A stretch of DNA of 64,000 nt from Galbibacter mesophilus (GCF_023721415.1 NZ_JAMQVC010000006.1:62001-126000); one strand, 5' to 3'. Counted from the first letter of the stretch, positions 8,188 to 17,147 are shown. Notes: generated by a model from the letters alone, not told the origin. Numbers and translations: made by a program.

Positions 8188-9924
8188 TCATTCTAGAATT
8201 CTGTAAATAGGATATCGCAAATGCGCTTTCTCGTAGTTTGGTGACTTTTTATGAATCCAATCCAATTGGGCATACCAATTCTTTGCGAAATCAGGGTCAT
8301 TAGCTTTTTTATTTTCAAATTCTTTTTTGATGGAAGGGTTTGCTTCTAAAAACGCGAGCGCTTTGTCTTCCCATACGTAAGGAGAAAATCCTTCTTTTTG
8401 CTGAAGGATGGTATCGAAAAAGTTCCAATTAAAGAAAGAATCCACCGCTTCTGGTTCCAGTGTTTCTAAAATATACCGAATAGAAGGTTGATTCGTTTTT
8501 ACCAAATAATAATCGTTTGCGGGAACAGTTATTGTTTCATTAGTTGTGGTGACAGAAGTATTTTTATGAAGGTAGTGGCCTTCATAAGGAGATTGTACCG
8601 TTGTGAAATCATCAATGTGATAGACCTGAATATTAAATTTTTTGGCCTCTGTTATTCCATCCATCTCAACTTGGTTCAATTTCAATAAATCAACCACCTT
8701 TTTCCAGGCTTTTGGCACCAAATAAGCGTCTGGAATAGCAACAGATTTCGAAGGTTTAAAAACATCTTGATACGCCACCTTCTTGTTGAAAGGTCTTTTT
8801 CGGTTGTATTTTAATCGTTCTAAACCAGTTACTTCACTGATGATTTTTTCTCCTTCAAAACCTTTAAAGTTTAGTGTTGTTTGTTTTGTGGTATCCAATT
8901 CCCACTGCACGGGATAGGTCTCGGCGTTTAAAAAATGGTCATTGGTAGTTTCCCTAACTTGGGCTATTTGCTGGTAATCTTCCTCTATCACCTCAATCAT
9001 ACTTAGCATTAATTCATAGGTACCGTAAACCCTGTCTTTATAAGGTTTCAGCATGTGCGTTTCCACCATCATCCCTAGCGTATTCCAGAGTGTGGTGTAG
9101 CCTGTTGAATAGCGGGGAGCATCAAAAAACTGTGAAAAACCTTTTTCCGGCATTTCATTAAAAACATTCACATAAGGAGTAATATCATATTTTTTTTTCT
9201 TTAGGGAGGCTATCATTTTCGGCATCATTTCATTCTGCAAATACGTGCCCGCTTTGCTGCCTAATTTATTATGTTGCGTAAAAAGGTGGGTAAGTACATA
9301 TTGGTAATCCGCACCGTTGCTTACGTGGTTGTCTATAAAAACATCGGGTTGTAAGTAGTGATAGATAGCCGCAAACGATTGTGCGTTTTTGGTATCACAC
9401 TTTATAAAATCACGGTTGAGGTCGTAATTTCTAGCATTCCCCCTAAAGCCATAAGCTTCGGGTCCGTTTTGGTTGGTACGGGAGGTGCTGTTTCCGTTTA
9501 ATGCGCCTCCAATGTTATAAATTGGGATGGTAGCAATAAAAGTATGCTTCGGAAGAGTGGTTTTCCCTTCTGCTAAATCTCTAAAAAGCATCATGGTAGC
9601 GTCTATTCCATCTGGTTCGCCGGGATGAATACCGTTATTGATAAAAAGAACCCTTTTCTCCTTCCGTACGGTTTCCATGTCAAAATTTCTGTCTGGATTG
9701 AATAGGGTTAGATGTAAAGGCTCTCCGCTATCGGTTGTTCCCATTTCTTTCATAACAATAGTGGGATAGCTTTCCGCTAAGCTTTTATAATAATTAATTA
9801 CCTCGGGGTAGGTGGGGGTTTGTTTTCCATTGGATGTTTCGAATAGGGTTGTGAAATTAGACTTTTGACCAACTAACATATTCAGAAAAAATAAAGCGAA
9901 AAGAGTGGAAAGCAACTTTGTCAT
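8188..9924 (-). CDS. M14 family zinc carboxypeptidase, exported
   Basis: A 578-residue protein with a signal peptide (about 1-19, cleavage near VGQ). The zinc ligands H100 and E103 are seen in GIHPGEPDG, the substrate Arg in the RNYDLNRDFI block near 165-175, and the third ligand in FIDNHVSNGAD near 196-199. The catalytic domain takes up the first half; the C-terminal half is probably an accessory domain. Family knowledge says it removes C-terminal residues from peptides or acts on cell-wall peptides; which one is open. A minus-strand TATTTTTG at 9958-9951 lies 27 bp before the ATG and is a likely -7 element. Confidence 0.9.
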   Translation of the reverse strand: MTKLLSTLFALFFLNMLVGQKSNFTTLFETSNGKQTPTYPEVINYYKSLAESYPTIVMKEMGTTDSGEPLHLTLFNPDRNFDMETVRKEKRVLFINNGIHPGEPDGIDATMMLFRDLAEGKTTLPKHTFIATIPIYNIGGALNGNSTSRTNQNGPEAYGFRGNARNYDLNRDFIKCDTKNAQSFAAIYHYLQPDVFIDNHVSNGADYQYVLTHLFTQHNKLGSKAGTYLQNEMMPKMIASLKKKKYDITPYVNVFNEMPEKGFSQFFDAPRYSTGYTTLWNTLGMMVETHMLKPYKDRVYGTYELMLSMIEVIEEDYQQIAQVRETTNDHFLNAETYPVQWELDTTKQTTLNFKGFEGEKIISEVTGLERLKYNRKRPFNKKVAYQDVFKPSKSVAIPDAYLVPKAWKKVVDLLKLNQVEMDGITEAKKFNIQVYHIDDFTTVQSPYEGHYLHKNTSVTTTNETITVPANDYYLVKTNQPSIRYILETLEPEAVDSFFNWNFFDTILQQKEGFSPYVWEDKALAFLEANPSIKKEFENKKANDPDFAKNWYAQLDWIHKKSPNYEKAHLRYPIYRILE

Positions 9925-9981
9925 TATACTTGCAATTTAGATTATGTTTTCAAAAATATAACAATATAGTAGAGTAGTCTG

Positions 9982-10012
9982 TTTGTCTGTCTAAAAAAAT
10001 GAAGTAGTTTTG
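9982..10012 (+). promoter_or_regulatory. Bacteroidota-type promoter of the SulP transporter gene
   Basis: TTTG at 9982-9985, a 19-base spacer and TAGTTTTG at 10005-10012 fit the phylum consensus. The predicted start near 10018 leaves a leader of about 60 bases, long enough for some folding, before the ATG at 10082. Confidence 0.78.
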
Positions 10013-10081
10013 CACCCTTTAAAAGTTAATGGCCTGATAAATAGGTTTGTGACTATGTTTCCCTAGATTAAAACAAATAAT

Positions 10082-11755
10082 ATGACAGAGTTTATAAGAA
10101 AAATAGTGCCCAATGCCAAAGATGATGTATTAGCCGGAATAACCGTATCCCTTGCTATGATTCCAGAGGTTGTGGCTTTTGCCTTTGTAGCACAAATTGA
10201 CCCACTAGTTGCTTTGTCTGGAGCATTTATAATCGGACTTATAACAGCAATCTTCGGAGGGAGGCCTGGCTTAATTTCGGGTGCCGCTGGTGCTGTGGCC
10301 GTTATTTTTGTAAATCTTATTTCTGAGGGACATGCCAGAGGGATGGCTTTTGATGTTCCCGTAGAGAATATGGGGTATTACTATTTGTTGGCCGCGGTGG
10401 TGCTCATGGGTGTTTTTCAAATTGTAGCTGGAATTTTTAAACTGGGTCGTTTTGTTCGTTTAATTCCGCATCCAGTAATGATGGGATTCGTAAACGGATT
10501 GGCCATTGTTATTTTTATTGCTCAGGTAAAAATGTTTACCCACAAAGAATTGGTGGTGACCGAAAGCGGACTTAAAAAATATATAAACATACCTATGGAA
10601 GGTGCCGAGCTTTTAACCATGATCGGTTTGGTGTTACTGACCATGGGTGTAATTTGGTTGTTGCCAAAAATTACCAAGAAATTACCTGCCTCACTAACGG
10701 CTATTTTGATTACTTCGGCCATTGTTATTTTTGGTGGATTGGAAGTGAGTACCGTTGGTTCTTATATTGTTGAAGGGGGTGGAACTGGTTTAAAAGGGGA
10801 GTTGCCAACACCCAATATGGAGTTGTGGCAGTACTTGCCGTTTAACTTGGATACGTTTGGATTTATTCTTCCCTATGCATTTTTAGCAGCTTGTGTTGGG
10901 CTAATAGAGTCGCTTATGACTCTGAATTTGGTGGATGAACTTACTGAAACCCGTGGAAACGGAAACCGCGAGTGTGTAGCGCAAGGTGCCGGAAATATGT
11001 TGAGCGGACTCTTTGGTGGAACAGGAGGTTGCGGAATGATTGGGCAGACCGTGATTAACATCAATGCCGGTGGTCGTGGCCGATTGTCAGGTATTATGAT
11101 GGCGGTAACCCTTTTAACTTTCATTCTTTTTACCGATAAATTAATTGAACAAGTGCCTATCGCAGCGCTCGTGGGTGTTATGATTATGATGGTGATTGAA
11201 ACTTTTGCATGGTCTAGTTTCCGCATTATTAGAAAAATACCGAGAGCAGATGCTTTTGTATTGGTAATTGTTTCGGCGGTGACCGTATTTTTCGATTTGG
11301 CAATTGCCGTTTTTGTGGGGGTTATTATTTCTGCATTGGTATTTGCTTGGGAAAACGCCAAGAAAATTAGAGCTAGAAAACGCTTTAAAGAGGATGGTAC
11401 CAAAGTATATGAGATTTGGGGGCCACTTTTCTTCGGAAGTATAAGCGCGTTCAATGAAAAATTCGATATAAAGAACGATCCTGAGCATGTAGAAATAGAC
11501 TTTGTGGAATCCCGTGTGAGTGATCATTCGGCTATTGAAGCTATTTTTAATATTGTAGGAAAATACGAAGCTGCAGGGAAAACCATTCGATTGAAGCATT
11601 TAAGTGAAGACTCCAAAGCGCTCTTATACAAATCGTCTCCAAAATTTAGGGAAGTAATTGTAGATGCCGTAGATGATCCCCGTTATCACTTGGCTGCGAA
11701 TCCAGAGAAATTTCCGAAGTCCCTTTCAGAATATAAATTGATTCCGGAGGAGTAG
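10082..11755 (+). CDS. SulP family anion transporter with STAS domain
   Basis: A 557-residue inner-membrane transporter. The first ~425 residues hold ten or more membrane segments, beginning with the SulP pattern DVLAGITVSLAMIPEVVAFA. The last ~115 residues form a cytoplasmic STAS domain. Family members carry sulfate, bicarbonate or other anions; the substrate cannot be told here. Residues such as the GGTGGCGMIGQT block near 310-322 mark a bacterial bicarbonate/sulfate-like clade. It is a single-gene unit with its own promoter, followed by the 21-bp tandem array. Confidence 0.92.
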   Translation: MTEFIRKIVPNAKDDVLAGITVSLAMIPEVVAFAFVAQIDPLVALSGAFIIGLITAIFGGRPGLISGAAGAVAVIFVNLISEGHARGMAFDVPVENMGYYYLLAAVVLMGVFQIVAGIFKLGRFVRLIPHPVMMGFVNGLAIVIFIAQVKMFTHKELVVTESGLKKYINIPMEGAELLTMIGLVLLTMGVIWLLPKITKKLPASLTAILITSAIVIFGGLEVSTVGSYIVEGGGTGLKGELPTPNMELWQYLPFNLDTFGFILPYAFLAACVGLIESLMTLNLVDELTETRGNGNRECVAQGAGNMLSGLFGGTGGCGMIGQTVININAGGRGRLSGIMMAVTLLTFILFTDKLIEQVPIAALVGVMIMMVIETFAWSSFRIIRKIPRADAFVLVIVSAVTVFFDLAIAVFVGVIISALVFAWENAKKIRARKRFKEDGTKVYEIWGPLFFGSISAFNEKFDIKNDPEHVEIDFVESRVSDHSAIEAIFNIVGKYEAAGKTIRLKHLSEDSKALLYKSSPKFREVIVDAVDDPRYHLAANPEKFPKSLSEYKLIPEE

Positions 11756-11824
11756 TTCTTGTTGTGTTTGTGATTCTTTAGAATTTTTTGAACAAGCTAG
11801 TTAGTTTGTTTTCAGAATAAACCT

Positions 11825-11958
11825 TTTGCACGACTTTCAGAAGGCTTTGCAGAGGTTACAGATGTCTTTGCACGACTTGGAGAAGGCTTTGCAGAGGTCG
11901 GAGATGTCATTGCACGACTTGGAGATGTCTTTGCAGAGGTTGGAGATGTCTTTGCACC
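11825..11958. repeat. 21-bp tandem array, six units in an alternating pattern
   Basis: Units start at 11825, 11846, 11867, 11888, 11909 and 11930, with a partial seventh at 11951. They alternate between a type starting TTTGCACGACTT and a type starting TTTGCAGAGGT, so the true period may be 42 bp. The reading frame through the array on the plus strand is open and spells heptads (FARLGEG, FAEVGDV), but no start codon precedes it after the TAG at 11798. I therefore treat it as non-coding. Confidence 0.9.
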
Positions 11959-12017
11959 AATATCATGCGTTCACTACATATTTTTCTTCAGTATAGTAAG
12001 CAGGACAGTTTAAAAAT

Positions 12018-12434
12018 CTATTTCTTCTCTTCCGGCTCCAAATGGAAAGAAAGCGAGCTTAGTTTGTCTTTCGTTACGGGTTTAATTAAATGCTTAATAG
12101 AGAAAGGGTACTTATTGTTGTATTCCTTTACTTTATTTACATCCTCAGGATTTATGGAAGAAGTGAGAATGTAGATGTATGTTGTTTTACTTATTTCCAG
12201 TTTGCTGAAATTATCTATAAATTCCCAACCATCAATGATTGGCATATTTAAATCCAACAAAATAAGCTCGGGGAAAATGGTGTTGTTTTCGTTTCGGTAA
12301 TGCTTTAATGCTTCAATACCATTATTGAAAGAGATGACGTTTTCGGTTATCCGTGTAACTTCAATAAGCTTTTTAACGCTAAAAATAGTAATCGGGTCGT
12401 CGTCGATTAGGCAAATGGCATTAATAGTTTTCAT
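12018..12434 (-). CDS. Response regulator, receiver domain only
   Basis: A 138-residue CheY-like protein without an output domain. The acidic pocket is D11-D13, the phospho-acceptor is D61 in LLDLNMP, a Thr/Ser switch follows in ILTSS, and the conserved Lys is in LIKPV near 117. It overlaps the end of the kinase gene upstream by 14 bases, so the pair is co-translated. With no DNA-binding part, it must act through protein contacts or relay phosphate to another protein. Confidence 0.92.
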   Translation of the reverse strand: MKTINAICLIDDDPITIFSVKKLIEVTRITENVISFNNGIEALKHYRNENNTIFPELILLDLNMPIIDGWEFIDNFSKLEISKTTYIYILTSSINPEDVNKVKEYNNKYPFSIKHLIKPVTKDKLSSLSFHLEPEEKK

Positions 12435-14592
12435 TAAAGTATATTTTAAAAGTTGTTCCTTTATCTATCTCACTTTCGGCTTCTATTTTTCCTTTCATCG
12501 CTTCGATTTGGTTTTTAGTGATAAAAAGTCCGATTCCCCTTGCGTCGGTATTTCCATGGAAGGTTTTGTACATTCCAAAGAGTTTATGGCCGTGTTTTTC
12601 CAAATCGATGCCCAAGCCATTATCTGTAACGCTTAAAACGGTAAAACCTTTTACGCGTTCGCAATTAATTACAATTTTAGGGTATCTTTTTGGAGCCTTG
12701 TACTTGATAGCATTCGTAAAAATATTCAATAAAATGCTTTCAAGGTACGCTTTAACAACTTTTATATCAATATTTTCCGGAACATTGTTCTCAACTTCAG
12801 TAAAAGTACTCTTTATAAGTTCGCTAATATTGGTAAATGCTTCTTCTACTTCGGTACGCAGATTTACTCGTTCCGTTTTAATGTTTAAGTTGGTGTTTAT
12901 GGCAATAATTTCGTTTAGGTTGGAAATAGTTTCGAGCATATTTTTAGACGCAGACCCCAGCATGTCTATTATTTCCACTTTTTTAAATACGTCTTCTTCT
13001 ACTCCCAATAGTTCTATCAACATAGAGAAATTAGAGGCGTGTGAGCGTAAGTTATGCGAAACAATATGAGCGAAGTTTAGGAGGCGATTGTTTTGTTCAC
13101 TCGCTACATTAATTACCTCCATGAGTTCTTGTTCTTTTTCTTTAATGTGGGTAATATCTTGTACTACAGACCAAACCAGTTTCTTTCCTGTGGAATTGGT
13201 TATTAGCACCCGAGTGATGAGCGCAGGCACCAATTCGCCGTTTTTGTGTTCGTAAAAACCTTCATACGGTCCGTACATATGGTTGTTCAAAACCTCTTTT
13301 ATAGCACGGAGTTCTTTCTTTTTATGGGTTTTTGGAATTACATCCAGATGAAACATTTTGTACAACTCATCATCGGTATAGCCAACACTCGCTTTAAAAG
13401 AATTGTTCATATCTAGAAATTCCCCGGTGAGTGCATCGTTTAAAACTAGACCAGTTGGGGAAAGCTCCAATAGCATGCGGTGAAGCTTTTCACTTTCCTT
13501 TAGTTTCTTTCGCGCTTCTACCATTTCCTGTATCACACGGCCTTCCGCAATAAGAAAAGTAACCCTTTTGTAGTCATCAAAAACCGGTTTCAAGGAGAAA
13601 TCTATATAAACCGTTTTACTGTCCTTGTCGAGAATTTTAGCTTCGTACCTTACAAATTTTCCTTTAGCAGCCTTTTTAAAATTCTTTTTTAGTTTCTTTT
13701 GTTCTTTAGTAGATTCCCGCCACCAAGGTGTGTCCCAAAAGTACTTATTCATAACATCTTCTGCCTGCAAACCAATAAAATTAAGAGCAGGTTCATTAAT
13801 GTCTATCAATCTTCCTTTGGTGTTTAAAAAACCGGTAAATTGAAAGGTGGAATTAAAAATACTGGTAAAAATCTGTTTGTTTTCTGCCAGAGCTCTTTTG
13901 GTACTTTTTATTTGCTTTTCATTAAGGGCAAGCTGTAATTGGGTGTTTTTCTTTTCGCTAATATCTTGAACCGTACCATAGATAGTGGTTTGTTCTTTAT
14001 TTTTTTTAGGGGTTCCCCGAAAACGAATCCATTTATCTTGATTTTCTTCGGAAGTTATTTGTGCTTCAATATCAAACGATTCTGCTTTTTCAAGCGCTTG
14101 GTTAATGCTGTCCATTACCAACTCCAAATGATTACCTTCTTTAAAAAAAGCAAACATCTTTTCCATGGAAGGGGTATAGCTATCGGGCACTTCGAAGATA
14201 TCTTTGGTGATATTAGACCATTCCAGTAGTTCATTATTGGAGGCATAGAGCCATGTGCCGATATTTGCTACTTGTGTTGTTTCTGAAAGGAAATGAAGGT
14301 TTTTTTCGTTGTTTTTTTCTGAAGAAATATCTTTTACAGATACTAGTAAATTCCCATCAACAGGTTGAATGAAAAATTGAAACCAGCTTTTATTTCCTTC
14401 AGGACATGTAAAGACACCTTCTCCTTCAGCTAGTTTATTTTTTACAGCAGCGGTGATACAGTCTGGGAGTAAATCGTTGTATTCGTTATTAAAAAAAGTA
14501 TTCCACGGCTCGGTTGTTTCCATCACTTTACCATTGGCACTTAACAAGGCCATTGGGAAAGGACTTGTTTTTAATATATGTAGGTTAATCAT
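12421..14592 (-). CDS. Multi-PAS sensor histidine kinase, soluble
   Basis: A 723-residue kinase. I see four PAS-type segments at about residues 5-90, 100-215, 240-365 and 375-490. The phospho-acceptor His lies near residue 510 in HIVSHNLRSHASN, followed by a HATPase domain with NIFTNAIKY, DNGLGID and GIGLF motifs up to about 720. No membrane segment or signal peptide is visible, so it should sense a cytoplasmic cue. The partner is the receiver-only regulator encoded directly downstream. The FAHIVSHNLRSH type of H-box is a form I associate with Bacteroidota PAS kinases. The signal is unknown. Confidence 0.9.
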   Translation of the reverse strand: MINLHILKTSPFPMALLSANGKVMETTEPWNTFFNNEYNDLLPDCITAAVKNKLAEGEGVFTCPEGNKSWFQFFIQPVDGNLLVSVKDISSEKNNEKNLHFLSETTQVANIGTWLYASNNELLEWSNITKDIFEVPDSYTPSMEKMFAFFKEGNHLELVMDSINQALEKAESFDIEAQITSEENQDKWIRFRGTPKKNKEQTTIYGTVQDISEKKNTQLQLALNEKQIKSTKRALAENKQIFTSIFNSTFQFTGFLNTKGRLIDINEPALNFIGLQAEDVMNKYFWDTPWWRESTKEQKKLKKNFKKAAKGKFVRYEAKILDKDSKTVYIDFSLKPVFDDYKRVTFLIAEGRVIQEMVEARKKLKESEKLHRMLLELSPTGLVLNDALTGEFLDMNNSFKASVGYTDDELYKMFHLDVIPKTHKKKELRAIKEVLNNHMYGPYEGFYEHKNGELVPALITRVLITNSTGKKLVWSVVQDITHIKEKEQELMEVINVASEQNNRLLNFAHIVSHNLRSHASNFSMLIELLGVEEDVFKKVEIIDMLGSASKNMLETISNLNEIIAINTNLNIKTERVNLRTEVEEAFTNISELIKSTFTEVENNVPENIDIKVVKAYLESILLNIFTNAIKYKAPKRYPKIVINCERVKGFTVLSVTDNGLGIDLEKHGHKLFGMYKTFHGNTDARGIGLFITKNQIEAMKGKIEAESEIDKGTTFKIYFNENY

Positions 14593-14622
14593 AAAACTTA
14601 AACGAAATTATTGGGGCTTTTC

Positions 14623-15081
14623 TTATATGTTTACGCGAACTGTTTCTGGTACCAGACCGGTATAATCACCTCCATTTCTAATAACATCCCTTACAATGGA
14701 AGAAGAGATATAGCTTTTACCAGAAGAGGTAAGTAAAAATACGGTTTCAATTTCCGATAGTTTGCGGTTGGTATGGGCAATAGCCTTTTCAAATTCAAAA
14801 TCAGCTGGATTGCGTAGCCCCCTTAAAATAAATTGGGCGTTTATTTTTTTACAGAATTCAACAGTTAACCCTTCGTAAGTCATTACTTTTATTTTAGGTT
14901 CATCTTTAAACGCATCTTCAATAAACTTCTTGCGTTGTTCCAGGGAGAACATATATTTTTTTTCGGCATTTATACCAATAGCAATTACCAATTCGTCGAA
15001 AAGGGTAATGCCACGGGAAATAATATCATAATGCCCTAAAGTAATCGGGTCGAAGGACCCCGGAAAAATAGCTCTTCGCAT
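14623..15081 (-). CDS. coaD: Phosphopantetheine adenylyltransferase
   Basis: A 152-residue enzyme for the step before last in CoA synthesis (4'-phosphopantetheine plus ATP to dephospho-CoA). The nucleotidyltransferase signature GSFDPITLGH, with H17, is at residues 8-17, and ISSSIVRDV is near 128-136. Length is normal. It lies 30 bp upstream of the PAS kinase gene on the same strand. Its own upstream region is the 360-bp gap holding the nested inverted-repeat element. Confidence 0.96.
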   Translation of the reverse strand: MRRAIFPGSFDPITLGHYDIISRGITLFDELVIAIGINAEKKYMFSLEQRKKFIEDAFKDEPKIKVMTYEGLTVEFCKKINAQFILRGLRNPADFEFEKAIAHTNRKLSEIETVFLLTSSGKSYISSSIVRDVIRNGGDYTGLVPETVRVNI

Positions 15082-15202
15082 CTTGCTTTTGTTTACAAAG
15101 GATTTGATTATAGCGTTGTAAATATAGCAAAATTGATTTTGGAAACACTTTAAAGTTACTCAATACTGTTTTTTGAAAGGATTCCATAACTTTTTCATTT
15201 TT

Positions 15203-15360
15203 GTCTTGACACAAAAACGAAACAAAAAAGTCAAGACTGATTTAAAAAGTATAAAAAAATCTACGGAAACATCCACCACAGATAAAAAGAACTCGCTATG
15301 CTCAAACAGCTTTTTATCTTTAGTCCCACGCTGCTTCCTTGATTTTCAATACTTTTTAAA
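15203..15360. repeat. Structured intergenic repeat with nested inverted repeats
   Basis: This element occupies most of the gap between coaD and ddl. Arms GTCTTGAC (15203-15210) and GTCAAGAC (15230-15237) form one hairpin. Arms TTTAAAAAGTAT (15241-15252) and ATACTTTTTAAA (15349-15360) are a perfect 12-bp pair, and inside them AGATAAAAAG (15280-15289) pairs perfectly with CTTTTTATCT (15310-15319). A transcript from either strand would fold into a long two-stem structure. I recall very similar sequences between genes in other flavobacteria, which suggests a dispersed repeat family. No gene is supported in the gap. Confidence 0.75.
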
Positions 15361-15441
15361 GAGGTCGGCTTTTATTTATGTTCAAAACTTTTATCACAAA
15401 CTTATATATCGCGAATTTTTAAAAGGCTAAAAGCGTACTGA

Positions 15442-16416
15442 TTACTTCAAAGCTTCTTCGATAGCATTGTCAAACAAATCGTTTAAGGAAATTCCTGCTT
15501 TGGCGGCTTGTTGCGGTAATATACTTTCTGTCGTCATTCCAGGAATGGTGTTTACTTCCAAAAGATGTGGTTCTCCGTTTACAAAAATGTATTCGCTACG
15601 GCTAAAACCTTTCATTTTTAGTGTGGTATATACTTTTTTGGCTACCTCTGTAACCTTGGTTTCCATTTCTTTACTAAGGCGTGCAGGTGTTATTTCCTGT
15701 GATTTTCCTTGGTATTTGGCTTCGTAATCAAAGAAATCATTTTCAGTAACTATTTCTGTAATAGGTAGTACAGTAACTTCTCCTTTGTAAGTAATTACAC
15801 CTACGGAAACTTCTGTCCCATCTAAAAACGATTCAATGATTATTTCATCATCTTCTTTAAAGGAAGTTTCAATAGCAGCCGCCAAATTCTCTTTGGTATG
15901 AACCTTGGAAATTCCAAAGCTAGAACCGGCCTTATTGGCTTTCACAAAACAGGGCAGTCCTACTTTTTCTATAATTTCATATTCATTAATTTCTTGTCCC
16001 TTGTTGATATAATAGGAAGAAGCGCATTTTATTCCAAAGGGCTTTAAGGCTGCTAAACAATCCCGTTTGTTAAATGTTAATCCAGCTTGGTACATAGGGC
16101 AGGAAGTATGCGGAATCCCCAATAATTCCAAATACCCCTGCAAATAACCGTCTTCCCCGGGAGTACCGTGAATGGCGTTAAAAACACAGTCGAATGCAAC
16201 CGTTTTTCCATTGACTTCAATAGTGAAATTTCCTTTATTGATAGGCTTTTCTGTACCGTCTTCGGTAACATATACCCATTTATCTTTTAGAATATGGATT
16301 CGGTATACATTATACTTTTCCGCATCTAAATGTTGGCAGACTACTTCCCCGCTTTTAAGGGAGATTTTGTATTCAGAGGAATATCCTCCCATCACCACGC
16401 CTATATTTTTTTTCAT
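15442..16416 (-). CDS. ddl: D-alanine--D-alanine ligase
   Basis: A 324-residue ATP-grasp enzyme that makes the D-Ala-D-Ala end of the peptidoglycan stem peptide. The start MKKNIGVVMGGYSSEYKISL is family-typical, so I chose the ATG at 16414-16416 over an upstream one that adds 12 residues. The HGTPGEDGYLQG loop near 83-94, the KPNKAGSSFG-like VKANKAGSSFG stretch near 148-158 and the metal site LLEVNTIPGMT near 289-299 are present. A promoter is seen at 16478-16450. It is divergent from the PASTA/rluD unit. Confidence 0.95.
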   Translation of the reverse strand: MKKNIGVVMGGYSSEYKISLKSGEVVCQHLDAEKYNVYRIHILKDKWVYVTEDGTEKPINKGNFTIEVNGKTVAFDCVFNAIHGTPGEDGYLQGYLELLGIPHTSCPMYQAGLTFNKRDCLAALKPFGIKCASSYYINKGQEINEYEIIEKVGLPCFVKANKAGSSFGISKVHTKENLAAAIETSFKEDDEIIIESFLDGTEVSVGVITYKGEVTVLPITEIVTENDFFDYEAKYQGKSQEITPARLSKEMETKVTEVAKKVYTTLKMKGFSRSEYIFVNGEPHLLEVNTIPGMTTESILPQQAAKAGISLNDLFDNAIEEALK

Positions 16417-16449
16417 CTTAAATATTATAAAAAGGGATTTTACGTTATT

Positions 16450-16478
16450 CAAAAGTATTAATTAATTGATTTAAACAA
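16450..16478 (-). promoter_or_regulatory. Bacteroidota-type promoter of ddl
   Basis: On the minus strand, TTG (16478-16476), an 18-base spacer and TACTTTTG (16457-16450) are an exact consensus match. Transcription would start near 16444, about 28 bases before the chosen ATG, which supports the shorter ddl start. Confidence 0.76.
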
Positions 16479-16512
16479 AGCAGAAAAATCATTTTGAGCT
16501 TTAATCTTATGT

Positions 16513-16547
16513 CACCTAAAATTAGGTGGTAGGATTTTATATCTTTG
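16513..16547 (+). promoter_or_regulatory. Palindrome at the -33 position of the PASTA/rluD promoter
   Basis: CACCTAAAATTAGGTG (16513-16528) has two perfect 7-bp arms around AA. Nineteen bases or so downstream is TATCTTTG (16540-16547), a good -7 element for the gene at 16565. The palindrome therefore covers the place where the -33 element should be, and no TTTG is found there. This is the layout of an operator or an activator site; the protein that binds it is unknown. Confidence 0.55.
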
Positions 16548-16564
16548 CTGAATAATAAAGAACC

Positions 16565-17134
16565 ATGAATTTTATAAAATTTATCACCAGTAAGACTTTT
16601 TTAAAGCAATTAGGTTTAGCCGTTGTTGCTATTATTGTTTTAGTGATTGTTGTACTTCAATACTTAAAAATAACCACCAATCACGGAGAATTTGTTATGG
16701 TACCCGACCTTTCCAAAAAGTCATTACGGGAAGTGGAAGAAATTGTGGAAAAAGCAGATTTAAATTATGTGGTGCTCGATTCTACAAATTACAATCCTGA
16801 TTACCCAAGGTTTTCGGTGATAGAGCAAAATCCAAAGGCCAACAAAGAAGTAAAAGAAGGAAGAAAAATATACTTAACCATTAACCCTTCGGGCTATAGA
16901 AAGGTGAGTGTTCCCAATGTAATTCAAGTTACCAAAAGAAATGCTGAGTCTATGTTAAAGGCCGTGGGTCTTAATGTGGGCAAAGTTTCTTACATCAACG
17001 AAATTGGTAAGGATATGGTGTACTACGTGCGCTATGAAGGCGAGAATATTTTGCCTGGTCACCAGCTGCCAAAAACTACGGAAGTAGAATTGGTTTGTGG
17101 AAATGGGAACGATGCTGAAGTAGTGGTAGAGTAA
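16565..17134 (+). CDS. PASTA domain protein, membrane anchored
   Basis: A 189-residue protein with a short cytoplasmic start, one membrane segment at about 15-33, and PASTA domains at about 42-108 and 110-182. The first has VPDLSKKSLREVEEIVEKA, the second VPNVIQVTKRNAESMLKAVG. PASTA domains in other bacteria bind peptidoglycan fragments or beta-lactams, often on kinases or penicillin-binding proteins; here there is no catalytic domain. Its position between ddl and rluD is one I recall in many flavobacteria and fits a cell-wall role. It is 13 bp from rluD. Confidence 0.88.
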   Translation: MNFIKFITSKTFLKQLGLAVVAIIVLVIVVLQYLKITTNHGEFVMVPDLSKKSLREVEEIVEKADLNYVVLDSTNYNPDYPRFSVIEQNPKANKEVKEGRKIYLTINPSGYRKVSVPNVIQVTKRNAESMLKAVGLNVGKVSYINEIGKDMVYYVRYEGENILPGHQLPKTTEVELVCGNGNDAEVVVE

Positions 17135-17147
17135 TTGTAGTAGAAAA

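Noticed and set aside
10873-11454. Long antisense frame inside the SulP transporter gene
   Set aside because: It mirrors the membrane codons of the real gene and has the repetitive Ile/Thr pattern of a shadow frame.
11801-12000. Coding potential of the 21-bp array (heptad peptide)
   Set aside because: The frame is open, but no start codon is present after the upstream TAG and no promoter is seen; kept only as a finding.
15173-15430. 85-codon frame in the coaD-ddl gap
   Set aside because: It runs through the nested inverted repeats, has low-complexity Lys/Ser/Thr content and no family resemblance.
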